From Pantoea sp. (GTDB lineage Bacteria; Pseudomonadota; Gammaproteobacteria; Enterobacterales; Enterobacteriaceae), in NCBI RefSeq assembly GCF_028283705.1, contig NZ_JAPWKD010000034.1, forward strand, positions 310,001 through 374,000: 64,000 bases of DNA, written 5' to 3'. Shown piece by piece: positions 17,747 through 27,082 of this stretch. The notes beneath the pieces are model-generated. The model ran no database searches. It worked only from the letters and a program-made list of their open reading frames with translations, and was not told the origin of the DNA. Every line of letters starts with the position of its first letter. The first letter of the stretch is position 1. Both the position numbers and the translations under genes were made by a program.

Positions 17747-18571
17747 TTACTTGGCCGCAGCGCGCGCTGCTTCAGCACGTTTGGCGATGTACGGCGAGGC
17801 GGGCATATCGAATTCTTTTTCCCAGCCAATCAGCTTGTTTTCGCCTTCGGCTTTGACGATGGCCTTATCCACCGCCGCCCGGAAAGCGTCATCCCCTTTG
17901 CGCAGGCCACCGGCCATCGGCAGGTATTCATACGGCTTCACCGCAATTTTGTAATCGCTCCAGCCGGGTTCTTTCAGCTTGTTTTGCAGTGACATGTCAT
18001 CAAACACCATCGCCACGCAGCGGTTATCCTGCAACGCGCGATAGGCTTCCGGCAGCGCGGTGAAGTTCACCAGTTGCAGGCCATAGTTCTGCGTCACGGT
18101 TTTGTTGAAGTAGGAACCCTGAATCCCGCAGATTTTCTGGCCTTTCAGCTGCTCCCACTGAGTAAATTTCACTTCTTTGCGCGCCAGGATCGACGGGCCG
18201 GCAGCAGAAACGTATTCATCGGTAAAGTCGATCTGTTTGGCACGATCCGGCGTTACGCCGAGGGTGGCCATGATCATGTCGATCTGCCCGGAATTGAGGA
18301 ATTGCATGCGGTTGGAGGCGTTCACCGGCACCAGCTTGATTTTGTCCGGCGAACCGAGCAGTTCATTGGCGATGTAGCGCGCCAGGCTGATCTCAAAACC
18401 GACGGTGTTGCCGTTGTTGTCCATGTATCCATAGGGCGGATAGTCGTTCTTCACCCCGACCGTTAACACGCCGCGGGCTTTGATATCGGACAGGGTGTCC
18501 GCGTGAGTGATTACCGGGGCGGCCAACAGCAACATCGAAGCAGCCAGAATACGCATGCGATGGTTTTTCAT
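17747..18571 (-). CDS. Periplasmic amino acid-binding protein (SBP_bac_3)
   Basis: A 274-residue family 3 solute-binding protein. Residues 1-24 are a signal peptide ending PVITHA. The mature part starts DTLSDIKARGVLTVGVKNDY and contains the hallmark GFEISLARYIANEL near 58-71 and DMIMATLGVTPDRAKQIDFT near 97-116. It captures the ligand for the permeases encoded downstream. Its gene is the first of this minus-strand operon and is divergent from the IclR regulator. The exact ligand cannot be assigned; the neighbourhood of two DAO-type oxidases suggests a modified or D-amino acid or an amine conjugate. Confidence 0.9.
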   Translation of the reverse strand: MKNHRMRILAASMLLLAAPVITHADTLSDIKARGVLTVGVKNDYPPYGYMDNNGNTVGFEISLARYIANELLGSPDKIKLVPVNASNRMQFLNSGQIDMIMATLGVTPDRAKQIDFTDEYVSAAGPSILARKEVKFTQWEQLKGQKICGIQGSYFNKTVTQNYGLQLVNFTALPEAYRALQDNRCVAMVFDDMSLQNKLKEPGWSDYKIAVKPYEYLPMAGGLRKGDDAFRAAVDKAIVKAEGENKLIGWEKEFDMPASPYIAKRAEAARAAAK

Positions 18572-18761
18572 AGATATTTCCTCTGTCGGGATGAATCTGC
18601 AGGTGTTGTAAATTTTGTGCTGTGAGCGACTTTTTTTGTCGAATCGCGTTGCTCACTTGTCAACCGAATATGAAATCTGCTAGAAAATTAGTCAACAAAA
18701 AACCATATACTGAAATCTTATGATTTAAAGTTTCATAATGTGGAACTTTGGCGGTGGTGCG
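18572..18761. promoter_or_regulatory. Divergent promoter region between binding-protein operon and iclR
   Basis: The 190-bp AT-rich interval holds promoters for both directions. A pseudo-palindromic stretch with TGAAA and TTTCA ends (18711-18735), containing GAAATC-TTAT-GATTTA, is a candidate IclR operator. This is by eye only. Confidence 0.35.
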
Positions 18762-19562
18762 ATGAACGAAAATTCGGGGAAAAATGGCGTCCAGCTACTC
18801 GATCGTGCAGTGATGTTGCTCGATCTGGTGTCAGATGCGGGAAGTGAAGGGGCAACGCTGAAAGCGCTGTGTGAACTGTCTGGCCTGAACAAGGTGACCT
18901 GCCACCGCATTCTCAATTCGCTGGTGGAGCATCAGTTGCTGCAAAAAGTGCAGAGCGACAAGTGTTACCGGCTGGGCACCAAGCTGCTGGTGTTTGGTGC
19001 CAAAGCGGCACGCGGGCCGGGCCTGCGTCGTCAGTTCCAGCCTGCGCTGGAGCGGTTACGCCAGCAGACTGGCGAGACGGCGATGCTGATGGCGCGCGAT
19101 AGGGATGACTCGGTCTGTATCGATCGCTACGACAGCGAATACCAGATGCAGACGCTGACCGGTTCGGTCGGGGGCGCTGTGCCGCTGGGCCTTGGACCGG
19201 GCAGCCTGGCAATCCTCGCGTTTCTTGAGGCGGAACAGCAGCAGGCGATTCTGGCGCGCAACCGGGCACGGCTCGACAGTTGGCCGCAACTGACGGCGGA
19301 AAATCTGCAACTGAAACTGGATCAGACAAGACAGCAGGGCTTTGCCATCGATCCGGGAGAACTCATTCCGGGGATCGCCGGGATCGCCGTTCCGATCGAA
19401 GTTTCTGGTGCGGGGGTGGTGGGATCGCTGGGGTTGACGTTCCTCTCACCACGGCTGAATCCCGAGGTGCAGCAACATTATGTCGCGCTGCTGCAAGAGG
19501 AAGTGGCAGCGATTGCGCCGCTGATTAGCCCGCTGGATACGCGGTTAAGGGCGTCGTTGTAG
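18762..19562 (+). CDS. IclR-family transcriptional regulator
   Basis: A 266-residue regulator if started at ATG 18762 (MNENSGKNGVQLLDRAVMLL). An upstream ATG at 18738 has no ribosome site, so the inner start is preferred. The N-terminal winged helix covers about 10-70 (ALCELSGLNKVTCHRILNSL); the effector-binding IclR domain follows from about 80 to 260, including RDDSVCIDRYDSE and PGIAGIAVPIEVSGAGVVGSL. It is divergent from the ABC operon and heads a plus-strand set with an SDR and an FAD oxidoreductase, so it likely controls both arms. Confidence 0.88.
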   Translation: MNENSGKNGVQLLDRAVMLLDLVSDAGSEGATLKALCELSGLNKVTCHRILNSLVEHQLLQKVQSDKCYRLGTKLLVFGAKAARGPGLRRQFQPALERLRQQTGETAMLMARDRDDSVCIDRYDSEYQMQTLTGSVGGAVPLGLGPGSLAILAFLEAEQQQAILARNRARLDSWPQLTAENLQLKLDQTRQQGFAIDPGELIPGIAGIAVPIEVSGAGVVGSLGLTFLSPRLNPEVQQHYVALLQEEVAAIAPLISPLDTRLRASL

Positions 19563-19614
19563 AACTGCGCACGATTTATCGCTCAATAACAATACATTTC
19601 ACCGGGGGAGAACC

Positions 19615-20319
19615 ATGAGCAAATCAACACGAAAGGTTGCGTTAATCAGTGGAGCCAGTCGCGGTATTGGGGCGGCGATTGCTGCCAATCTGCTGGCGAA
19701 TGGCTGGGCGGTGAGTCTCGGCTGTCGTTCGCCGGAAGATGTCATCCTTAGCGATAGCGACAATCAGCTGGTGTGCCGTTTCGATGCCTTCGATGCTGCT
19801 ACCGAAGAAGCGTGGGTCGCGGCGACTATCGAAAAATTTGGCCGCATTGATGCGGTAGTGCACAACGCTGGCATGATGCTGCCGCTGTCGATCCTGGAAG
19901 CCACTGACGACGAGTTCGATCGTACCTTTGACGTCAATGTCAAATCACCAATGCGTCTCAGCCGTCTGACCTGGCCGCATTTGCAGGCCAGCGGTGCCGG
20001 GCGCATCGTGATGCTGGTGTCACTCTCCGGCAAGCGCGTTAAAGCCGAGCGTTCCAGCCTGTACGCCATGAGCAAGTATGCCGCACTGGCGCTGGCGCAC
20101 GGCTTACGCAAAATCGGTGATGCCGATGGCATTCGCTGCACCGCCATTTGCCCCGGATTTGTCGCCACCGATATGGGGACCGCGTTGACGGAAGTCCCGG
20201 CGGAGAAAATGACCCAGCCGGAAGATCTCGCGCACCTGATTCGCACGGTGCTGGAATTACCCACCACCACCAGCATCGCCGAAATTCCGGTGAACTGGAC
20301 GGTGGAAGATAACTATTGA
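19615..20319 (+). CDS. Short-chain dehydrogenase/reductase
   Basis: A 234-residue classical SDR. Cofactor motif SGASRGIG is near 13-20, NNAG-type motif HNAG near 83-86, a catalytic Ser in VSLSGKR near 127-133 and the catalytic pair in YAMSK near 143-147. GGGGGAG precedes the ATG. It lies 52 bp after iclR and 29 bp before the FAD oxidoreductase gene, so the three appear to form one transcription unit. Probably an NAD(P)-dependent oxidation step in catabolism of the imported compound; the substrate is unknown. Confidence 0.88.
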   Translation: MSKSTRKVALISGASRGIGAAIAANLLANGWAVSLGCRSPEDVILSDSDNQLVCRFDAFDAATEEAWVAATIEKFGRIDAVVHNAGMMLPLSILEATDDEFDRTFDVNVKSPMRLSRLTWPHLQASGAGRIVMLVSLSGKRVKAERSSLYAMSKYAALALAHGLRKIGDADGIRCTAICPGFVATDMGTALTEVPAEKMTQPEDLAHLIRTVLELPTTTSIAEIPVNWTVEDNY

Positions 20320-20348
20320 TGCCCTTATACCTGACGAGGAAATAAACC

Positions 20349-21677
20349 ATGGGCCCCAGCGTTGATGCAGTTCCCTCTTCGGCGCAGTTTCCGACCAGCG
20401 TCGAAGTGGTGGTTATTGGCGGCGGGATTATCGGCGTAGCGACCGCCTTGTCGCTGGTGCAGCGCGGGGTACGTACCGTGCTGCTGGAGAAAGGCACGGT
20501 GGCGGCAGAGCAGTCGAGCCGCAACTGGGGCTGGTGCCGTCGTACCGGACGTGATCTGCGCGAGCTGCCACTGATTAATCTCAGTATGCAGCTGTGGGAA
20601 GGGATGAATACGCGCCTTAACCGCGAAACCGGATTTCGTCGCAACGGCATCGTTTATGCCTCCCGCACTGAACAACAACGTCAGCGTCATCAGCGCTGGG
20701 TAAATGAGGCCCGCCACTACGGTATTGAAAGCGAAATGCTGACGCCGCAGCAGCTGCGCCAGTATCTGCCGCAGTTGCAGGCCAGCTATCCCGGCGGGTT
20801 GTATACGGCGCTGGATGGACGGGCAGAACCGCAAAAGGCGGCTCCGGCGATGGTCGCGGCGGCGATGGAGTTGGGGCTGAATTTGCAACAGCATTGCGCG
20901 GTACGGACCATCGAACGTACCAATGGCCGCGTCAGCGAAGTGGTGACTGAGCATGGTGCGATCCGTTGTCAGCAGGTGGTAGTGGCAGGCGGGGCCTGGT
21001 CGCGCCTGTTGTTGCAGGGGATGGGGGTGACGCTGCCGCAGCTGAAAGTACTGTCAACCGTGCTGCGTACTCGTCCGGTTGAGTTCGATCCCGGCGTCTG
21101 TGCCAGTTTTGGCAGCGTGGCGCTGCGTAAGCGGCTGGATGGTGGGCTGACCGTCGCCAGTTCAGCCACCAACACCGCCGATATCACGCTGGATTCACTG
21201 CGTTTCAGCCCGCGCTTTATGCCCGCATTTTGGGTGGAGCGTAAGTCGCTCCAGCTGCGTCTGGGCAAACGTTTTGTCGATGAAGCGCTGCGCTGGAAGC
21301 CCGGTCAGGCCGATAAACGATCGATTTATGAGGTATTGCGCGTGCTCGATCCCCTGATCGATCCAGCGATTGTGCAACGTATGCGTCATAGTCTGGCAGA
21401 ACTGATGCCGCCGTTGCGCGATCTACCGGTGGCGCAGTGCTGGGGGGGATTGATCGACACCATGCCCGATGCAATCCCGGTGATCTCCGGCATTGATCAG
21501 GTGTCTGGGTTGTATCTGGCGACCGGTTTTTCCGGCCACGGTTTTGGTATTGCCCCCGGTGCCGGTCAGTTGATGACCGATCTGGTGCTGAACAGCACGC
21601 CATCGGTGGATGCGCAGCCGTTCCGCTTCAGCCGCTTTAGCGATGGCGAAAAGATCCGCGCCCAGCACTGGCTGTAA
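20349..21677 (+). CDS. FAD-dependent oxidoreductase (DAO family)
   Basis: A 442-residue flavoprotein with the nucleotide-binding motif VVVIGGGIIGVATALSLVQ near 19-37. The following SSRNWGWCR stretch near 58-66 is common in opine oxidase-like and D-amino acid dehydrogenase-like members. The C-terminus has GLYLATGFSGHGFGIAPGAG near 394-413, the usual flavin-contact region. It ends the iclR-SDR-DAO unit and is followed by a strong terminator. It differs from the PuuB-like DAO on the other strand, so the locus encodes two different flavin oxidases. Confidence 0.87.
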   Translation: MGPSVDAVPSSAQFPTSVEVVVIGGGIIGVATALSLVQRGVRTVLLEKGTVAAEQSSRNWGWCRRTGRDLRELPLINLSMQLWEGMNTRLNRETGFRRNGIVYASRTEQQRQRHQRWVNEARHYGIESEMLTPQQLRQYLPQLQASYPGGLYTALDGRAEPQKAAPAMVAAAMELGLNLQQHCAVRTIERTNGRVSEVVTEHGAIRCQQVVVAGGAWSRLLLQGMGVTLPQLKVLSTVLRTRPVEFDPGVCASFGSVALRKRLDGGLTVASSATNTADITLDSLRFSPRFMPAFWVERKSLQLRLGKRFVDEALRWKPGQADKRSIYEVLRVLDPLIDPAIVQRMRHSLAELMPPLRDLPVAQCWGGLIDTMPDAIPVISGIDQVSGLYLATGFSGHGFGIAPGAGQLMTDLVLNSTPSVDAQPFRFSRFSDGEKIRAQHWL

Positions 21678-21689
21678 CGCTTTGTTATT

Positions 21690-21735
21690 AATATCCGCAC
21701 CTTGCATAATTTTGCATAAGGTGCGGATATTTAAG
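21690..21735 (+). terminator. Strong hairpin after the FAD oxidoreductase gene
   Basis: AATATCCGCACCTT (21690-21703) pairs perfectly with AAGGTGCGGATATT (21718-21731) around a 14-nt AT-rich loop. Placed 13 bp after the stop codon; probably the operon terminator. Confidence 0.8.
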
Positions 21736-22175
21736 CGTTTTTGATTTTAGTATCTGATAAAATATTTTTATTATCAATGTGTTATCTCTATGCTTTCATG
21801 CGTAGAAATTGCTGCTGGCGGGTTGTTCCGGCAAAAAAAAGATGACATTATTGCGCCAGTTTATCCATTCCCTTTAACACTGAGGACGCCGCTATGCCCG
21901 GTACAATGCAGATTTGCACTTGTTCCCGTTCGCTTCGCCGAAAGCGTTCCTCCGTCATCTGTTGTTCGCATTTCTCGCTCACCATGCGGTGAGGCCAGCT
22001 TAACGCTCGCTGTTGGACATGAGTAAAGACAGACGCTTTCTGGCTTTACTGATGTCTATCGGTTGCGGCTGTAATCCACCTTTGCACCCATCCGTCTGAC
22101 GTTATTCGCCGGGGAATTTTCCTCATTGCTGTGCCACTGGCACTCACTCATCCTTGACCTCTGGGGATTTGTGTT
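21736..22175 (+). promoter_or_regulatory. Long structured leader of speC
   Basis: About 440 bp without a recognisable gene separates the terminator from the speC start. An AT-rich promoter-like stretch lies around 21740-21790. A 78-codon frame (21790-22026) and a 32-codon frame from ATG 21894 are present, neither with a recognised product. A hairpin (22022-22032 with 22040-22050, ten of eleven pairs, loop ACGCTTT) can form, and its loop side ACGCTTTC can instead pair with GAAAGCGT near 21940-21947. This suggests alternative structures and possible translation- or polyamine-linked control. Confidence 0.4.
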
Positions 22176-24323
22176 ATGACACCACTGAAAATTGCTGCCA
22201 GCGCTGCTGTAGCGCCAAACCTGAGCCTGAACACCATGCGCGACGTGGTGACGCTGGACAATACTGACTTTACCGATGTGGCGGCTGTTGTCGTCTCTTT
22301 GGCGGATACGCGGAGTGGCGTGCTGGCGCTGTTGCGCCATACCGGCTTCAATCTGCCGGTGTTTGTTGCCAACGCCTTTGATGAAGAGGTGCTGCAACTG
22401 CCGGGCGTGACCGGCGAAATCAACGGCGCGCCGGAAGAGTGGGAGCGGCTGGAAGAAGCTGCGCAGGAATATGAATCCAAACTGCTGCCGCCGTTCTTTG
22501 ACACCCTGATGCGCTACGTTGATATGCAGAACAGCACCTTTGCCTGTCCGGGCCATCAGGGCGGTGCGTTCTTTAAAAAGCATCCGGCGGGTCGGCAGTT
22601 CTATGAATTCTATGGCGAAAACGTCTTCCGCTCCGATATGTGCAACGCGGACGTTAAGCTGGGCGATTTGCTGATCCACGAAGGTTCCGCCAAACACGCG
22701 CAGAAGTACGCGGCGAAAGTGTTCAACGCGGATAAAACCTATTTCGTGCTGAACGGCACCTCCAGCGCGAACAAAGTGGTGACCAACGCACTGCTGACGC
22801 GTGGCGACCTGGTACTGTTTGACCGCAACAACCATAAATCCAACCATCATGGTGCGCTGATTCAGGCTGGTGCGACGCCGGTTTATCTGGAAGCGGCACG
22901 TAACCCGTTTGGTTTTATTGGCGGCATTGATGCTCACTGCTTTGACGAAGCTTTTTTGCGTGAGCGCGTGAAGAAAGTGGCACCGCAGCGGGCGAAAGAT
23001 CAGCGTCCGTTCCGTCTGGCGATTATCCAGCTAGGCACCTACGACGGTACGGTATACAACGCGCGTCAGGTGGTGGATCGCATCGGTCATCTGTGTGATT
23101 ACATCCTGTTTGACTCAGCGTGGCTGGGCTACGAGCAATTTATCCCGCTGATGGAGGGCTGCTCACCGCTGACGCTGGATTTGAACGAAAATGATCCTGG
23201 TATCTTTGTCACCCAGTCGGTGCATAAGCAGCTGGCTGGCTTCTCGCAGACATCGCAGATTCACAAGAAAGATAACCATATCCGAGGTCAGAAGCGTTTC
23301 TGTCCGCATAAGCGCCTGAATAACGCCTTTATGCTGCATGCTTCCACCAGCCCGTTCTATCCGTTGTTTGCCGCGCTGGATATCAATGCGCGCATGCATC
23401 AGGGGGAAGCAGGCCGCAGCATGTGGCACGAGTGCGTCACGCTGGGCATTGATGCGCGTAAAGCGATTCTGCAACGTTGTGAGATGATTCAGCCCTTCCT
23501 GCCGGAGCGGGTGCACGGTAAGCCCTGGCAGTCGGCAGAAACGGCAACGATTGCCGCCGATCCGGCGTATTTCAGCTTCGAACCGGGAGCGAAATGGCAC
23601 GGTTTTGCCGGTTATGCCAGCGAGCAATATCTGGTGGATCCCTGCAAGCTGCTGCTGACCACGCCGGGTATTGATGCCGCCAGCGGGGCGTACACGGCAT
23701 TCGGCATTCCGGCGACCATCCTCGCCAACTACCTGCGCGAAAACGGTATCGTGCCGGAAAAATGTGACCTCAATTCAATTCTGTTCCTGCTGACCCCGGC
23801 GGAGAGCGCTGAGAAGATGGCGCACCTGGTGGCGATGCTGGAGCAGTTCGAACAGCATGTGAAGGAAGACGCGCTGCTGGCGGAGGTGCTGCCGAGTGTG
23901 TATCGCAAAAATATGGCGCGTTATCAGGGCTATACCCTGCGTCGTCTGTGCCAGGAAATGCATGATTTGTACGTCAGCTATGATGTGAAAGATTTGCAGA
24001 AGGCGATGTTCCGCGAAGCCTGCTTCCCGCAGGTGGCGGTCAATCCGCAGGATGCGCATCAGGCATATATTCGTGGTGATGTGGAGCTGGTGGCGATTGC
24101 ACAGGCAGAAGGGCGTATCGCTGCTGAAGGTGCATTGCCTTATCCACCGGGCGTGCTGTGTGTGGTGCCTGGCGAGGTGTGGGGCGGCGCGGTTCAGCGT
24201 TATTTCCTCGCGCTGGAAGAGGGCATTAATCTGCTGCCAGGCTTTTCACCAGAACTACAGGGCGTTTATACCGAAGAAGATGACAGCGGGCGTAAACACC
24301 TGGTAGCGAATATGATGGTATAA
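22176..24323 (+). CDS. speC: Constitutive ornithine decarboxylase
   Basis: A 715-residue PLP-dependent group III decarboxylase that converts ornithine to putrescine. It follows E. coli SpeC (711) closely: NSTFACPGHQ near 113-122, the cofactor region DRNNHKSNHHGAL near 222-234 and the PLP Lys in QSVHK at about residue 351. The C-terminus has GALPYPPGVLCVVPGEVWGG. An N-terminal wing domain (about 1-105), large PLP domain and C-terminal domain are all present. It is a monocistronic gene with its own terminator. With speA at 46.5 kb it gives two routes to putrescine. Confidence 0.96.
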   Translation: MTPLKIAASAAVAPNLSLNTMRDVVTLDNTDFTDVAAVVVSLADTRSGVLALLRHTGFNLPVFVANAFDEEVLQLPGVTGEINGAPEEWERLEEAAQEYESKLLPPFFDTLMRYVDMQNSTFACPGHQGGAFFKKHPAGRQFYEFYGENVFRSDMCNADVKLGDLLIHEGSAKHAQKYAAKVFNADKTYFVLNGTSSANKVVTNALLTRGDLVLFDRNNHKSNHHGALIQAGATPVYLEAARNPFGFIGGIDAHCFDEAFLRERVKKVAPQRAKDQRPFRLAIIQLGTYDGTVYNARQVVDRIGHLCDYILFDSAWLGYEQFIPLMEGCSPLTLDLNENDPGIFVTQSVHKQLAGFSQTSQIHKKDNHIRGQKRFCPHKRLNNAFMLHASTSPFYPLFAALDINARMHQGEAGRSMWHECVTLGIDARKAILQRCEMIQPFLPERVHGKPWQSAETATIAADPAYFSFEPGAKWHGFAGYASEQYLVDPCKLLLTTPGIDAASGAYTAFGIPATILANYLRENGIVPEKCDLNSILFLLTPAESAEKMAHLVAMLEQFEQHVKEDALLAEVLPSVYRKNMARYQGYTLRRLCQEMHDLYVSYDVKDLQKAMFREACFPQVAVNPQDAHQAYIRGDVELVAIAQAEGRIAAEGALPYPPGVLCVVPGEVWGGAVQRYFLALEEGINLLPGFSPELQGVYTEEDDSGRKHLVANMMV

Positions 24324-24326
24324 AGC

Positions 24327-24357
24327 CAGAAGCGGCCTGATGGCCGCTTCTGTCGTT
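24327..24357 (+). terminator. speC terminator
   Basis: CAGAAGCGGCC and GGCCGCTTCTG form an 11-bp stem with a TGAT loop, four bases after the stop codon, followed by TCGTTCT. Confidence 0.8.
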
Positions 24358-24360
24358 CTG

Positions 24361-24434
24361 TGTAGCGGCGCGATTTATCGCGCGGATTTTTCTGGCATGG
24401 TGCCCGGAATTGCGCGATAAATCGCGCCGCTACA
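24361..24434. repeat. Long perfect inverted repeat, full copy of a dispersed palindromic element
   Basis: A 23-bp arm at 24361-24383, starting TGTAGCGGCGCGATTTATCG, is repeated inverted at 24412-24434 around a 28-bp spacer. Related sequences occur at 12329-12344, 14106-14120, 19565-19583 (degenerate) and 28161-28190. It lies between the convergent speC and mltC genes, like REP/BIME elements of enterobacteria. Confidence 0.8.
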
Positions 24435-24439
24435 GTGCT

Positions 24440-25519
24440 TTAATACCGGTGATAACTGCGCTGGGCGTTGTTCACCTTGTACAGATATCGGCGTGATTCT
24501 GCGGAAGGATGGTCGTTAGTCAGTGTCTGATATACCTGGCTCGGCGACATGCTGTTAATGGTGGCAAACGCGCGATCTTTATCACTGGAGAACACGCGCA
24601 GCACGCTACCAGCACCGCCGTTATAAGCGGTAATCACCGCATAACGTCGTGATACCGGGTCCTGAATCCCGCCCAGATAGGTGTTCTGCAACAGCGACAA
24701 ATAGGCCGTACCCGCATCGATGTTGTTTTCCGGATCCAGCAGATAGCTCCGGCTCGGCTGGCCCCATTTCCCTTTCATACGATAGACATCGACCCCCGCC
24801 GTATGCTGAACCACCTGCATCAGCCCCAGCGCATCCGAGTTACTGACCGCATAGGGGTTGAAGCTCGATTCAATCTGCATAATCGCCAGAATCAGTGAGG
24901 CATCAACGCCATACTGTTCGGCGGCTTTACGCACCATCGGCAGGTATTTATGCGCACGTTTGTCGAGGTGGTTCGGCACCATCGGAATGGTCACCGACCA
25001 GATAACATGCAGGCCCGACGTACGTTTCTGCAACTTGTTCTGAATCAGGTAGTCAGCAAAGTTAGCGGCACGGCCCTGCCAGCGAATCGGTTGTCCGGTA
25101 TTGTCCAGCACCTGGCCATAAAGCAGCGGTTCTTTACTGATCTGAATATCGTTGGCATCTGAATAGAGGTCGACATTACCCGGATCCTCGCCAATCAGCA
25201 GCGTGGTGATGATCGCCTGACGCAGGCTCGCCATCGGATCGGTGCCGGAAATGGTTTCAATGGTGATGCTACCGCTATCAAAGTTGATGTGGCTGCGGGT
25301 GTAATAATTATCGCTATATTTGACGTAATCTTTCGGTCCGGCGATCAGAACCTCATTGATTCCCCAGATATTTTCGATGTTGTGGGCGAACTGCCCCATC
25401 AGGATGTCGAAACCGTTGGTGTCCTTGACCCACTCTTCGTGATATTGCCCTTGTTTGTGTCCGGCGCAGGAAACCAACAGCGGTGCGATTGCCAGCATGG
25501 CGATCAATTTTTTATTCAT
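24440..25519 (-). CDS. mltC: Membrane-bound lytic murein transglycosylase C
   Basis: A 359-residue outer-membrane lipoprotein that cleaves the glycan strands of peptidoglycan. The signal peptide ends in the lipobox LLVSC with Cys18 as the lipidated residue. The N-terminal domain (about 30-190) is specific to MltC; the C-terminal SLT domain has [16 protein letters not shown] near 202-217, with the catalytic Glu in IES, GLMQV and AYNGGAG motifs. Length equals E. coli MltC (359). It follows yggX on the minus strand, as in E. coli. Confidence 0.95.
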   Translation of the reverse strand: MNKKLIAMLAIAPLLVSCAGHKQGQYHEEWVKDTNGFDILMGQFAHNIENIWGINEVLIAGPKDYVKYSDNYYTRSHINFDSGSITIETISGTDPMASLRQAIITTLLIGEDPGNVDLYSDANDIQISKEPLLYGQVLDNTGQPIRWQGRAANFADYLIQNKLQKRTSGLHVIWSVTIPMVPNHLDKRAHKYLPMVRKAAEQYGVDASLILAIMQIESSFNPYAVSNSDALGLMQVVQHTAGVDVYRMKGKWGQPSRSYLLDPENNIDAGTAYLSLLQNTYLGGIQDPVSRRYAVITAYNGGAGSVLRVFSSDKDRAFATINSMSPSQVYQTLTNDHPSAESRRYLYKVNNAQRSYHRY

Positions 25520-25540
25520 TGTTAATGCGAGCCTGACCTG

Positions 25541-25564
25541 AAAAGGGCCTCAAGGTGAGGCCCT
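25541..25564 (-). terminator. Hairpin between yggX and mltC
   Basis: On the minus strand a 9-bp stem (AGGGCCTCA with TGAGGCCCT) is followed by TTTT. It would partly end yggX transcripts before mltC. Confidence 0.65.
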
Positions 25565-25570
25565 GAAAGT

Positions 25571-25843
25571 TTATTTTTCCGGCGGTGTGTAACCTTCAAT
25601 GTGCACATCTTTGCCTTCAAACAGGAAATTCACCATCTCCTGTTCCAGCACTTTGCGGTCGCCCGGGTTCATCATGTTGAGCTTTTTCTCGTTGATCAGC
25701 ATGGTTTGCTTCGACATCCATTGCTGCCAGGCTTCTTTCGAGATCTCGTTGTAGATGCGCTTACCCAGCTCGCCAGGATAAAGCTGAAAGTCCTGACCTT
25801 CAGCGTCACGTTGCAGATAAGTACAAAAAATGGTGCGGCTCAT
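25571..25843 (-). CDS. yggX: Fe(2+)-trafficking protein YggX
   Basis: A 90-residue cytoplasmic protein, beginning [20 protein letters not shown], as in E. coli YggX (91), including Cys7. It is linked to protection of Fe-S clusters from oxidation and is SoxRS-regulated in E. coli. The start codon overlaps the mutY stop by one base, and a hairpin follows. Confidence 0.95.
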   Translation of the reverse strand: MSRTIFCTYLQRDAEGQDFQLYPGELGKRIYNEISKEAWQQWMSKQTMLINEKKLNMMNPGDRKVLEQEMVNFLFEGKDVHIEGYTPPEK

Positions 25844-26925
25844 TACTCTTCCTCTTCGGTCACTCGCTTATGCAGTGCCAGTTGCTGGGGGTGTCGCAGT
25901 TCATGCAACAGGCGCTCGACCGGCGCAGCCAGACCCACTGACGGTGGTTGCGCTAAGTTATACCAGAGACCGCCTGCTTCATCCATCAGCGACCCGGACG
26001 AAGGCCATGCCAGCCACATAGGCACAATATCCAGATGGAAATGGCTGAAGGTGTGACGAAACGCGGTGAGCTGTTGCGGTCGGGCGTGGATGCCACGCTC
26101 TGCCAGCCAGTCGATCATTGCCTGCTCAGTGGTGAATTGCGGGAAACAGAACAGGCCGCCCCACAGGCCCACCGGTGGGCGCTGTTCCAGCCAGACATCG
26201 TCACCATGTTGCATCATCAGGAACCAGCCACTGCGTTCTGGCAGCGTTTGTTTCGGCTTTTTACCGGGATAGCTGGCCCAGCTGTTGTTAGCATAAGCGA
26301 CGCAACCGCTATTTAGCGGGCAGATTTCACATTTGGGACGCGAGCGGGTACAGACTAACGCGCCAAGATCCATCATTGCCTGATTAAACTGGCTGACGCC
26401 CTGCGCAGGCGTAACCTCTTCACTCAGTTGCCACAGACGCTTCTCAACATCTTTTTTACCGGGCCAGCCCGCGACGGCGTAACAGCGTGCCAGCACGCGT
26501 TTTACGTTGCCATCGAGGATCGGGAAATGCTGGCCGAGCGATAAAGACAGGATGGCACCCGCGGTTGAACGCCCGACGCCAGGCAGCGCCGCTACGTCAT
26601 CAAAATTACGCGGGAATTCGCCACCATGTTTATCCACCACTTGTTTTGCCGCTTTATGCAGATTGCGCGCGCGTGCATAGTAGCCAAGGCCGGTCCACAG
26701 GTGCAGCACCTCATCCAGCGGTGCGGCCGCCAAATCGGTTACGGTGGGAAAACGCGCCATAAAGCGTTCAAAATAAGGAATAACGGTGGCAACCTGAGTC
26801 TGCTGAAGCATTACTTCAGAGAGCCAGACTTTATAGGGCGTTTTCTCCTGCTGCCAGGGCAGGGTTTTGCGGCCAAAGCGCTGATACCAATCCAGCACCT
26901 GTTGCGCGAATTGCGGCGCTTGCAT
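25843..26925 (-). CDS. mutY: Adenine DNA glycosylase
   Basis: A 360-residue base-excision repair glycosylase that removes adenine paired with 8-oxoguanine. The start is placed at [18 protein letters not shown] by comparison with E. coli MutY. The helix-hairpin-helix [14 protein letters not shown] is near 111-124, with the catalytic Asp in ILDGNVKRV near 135-143. The [4Fe-4S] cluster Cys are in [17 protein letters not shown], near 192-208 (spacing 6-2-5). The C-terminal Nudix-like domain includes the [17 protein letters not shown] recognition loop. Two adjacent ATGs (26928, 26925) are possible starts; no strong ribosome site is seen. It is about 35 residues longer in open frame upstream, judged spurious. 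Confidence 0.95.
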   Translation of the reverse strand: MQAPQFAQQVLDWYQRFGRKTLPWQQEKTPYKVWLSEVMLQQTQVATVIPYFERFMARFPTVTDLAAAPLDEVLHLWTGLGYYARARNLHKAAKQVVDKHGGEFPRNFDDVAALPGVGRSTAGAILSLSLGQHFPILDGNVKRVLARCYAVAGWPGKKDVEKRLWQLSEEVTPAQGVSQFNQAMMDLGALVCTRSRPKCEICPLNSGCVAYANNSWASYPGKKPKQTLPERSGWFLMMQHGDDVWLEQRPPVGLWGGLFCFPQFTTEQAMIDWLAERGIHARPQQLTAFRHTFSHFHLDIVPMWLAWPSSGSLMDEAGGLWYNLAQPPSVGLAAPVERLLHELRHPQQLALHKRVTEEEE

Positions 26926-27082
26926 CATAAGAAGGCAATTTTCCATGGTTACTCTACAATCAGGCAGGAATTCCAGCACAGAGAGATCAGGGTGTAAACC
27001 GGAAGATTGCAAAGGCTTGCTTCTGCTATTGAACTTTGCATAATGCGCGTTTCCCTGAACAGGCTAATCAGCAGGCTTTGAC

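Noticed and set aside
21790-22026. 78-codon frame in the speC leader as a protein gene
   Set aside because: No ribosome site, Pro/Arg/Ser-rich product and no family. Kept only as part of the leader description.
22056-22937. 293-codon minus-strand frame over the speC start
   Set aside because: It is antisense to a well-conserved speC and shows no family motif.
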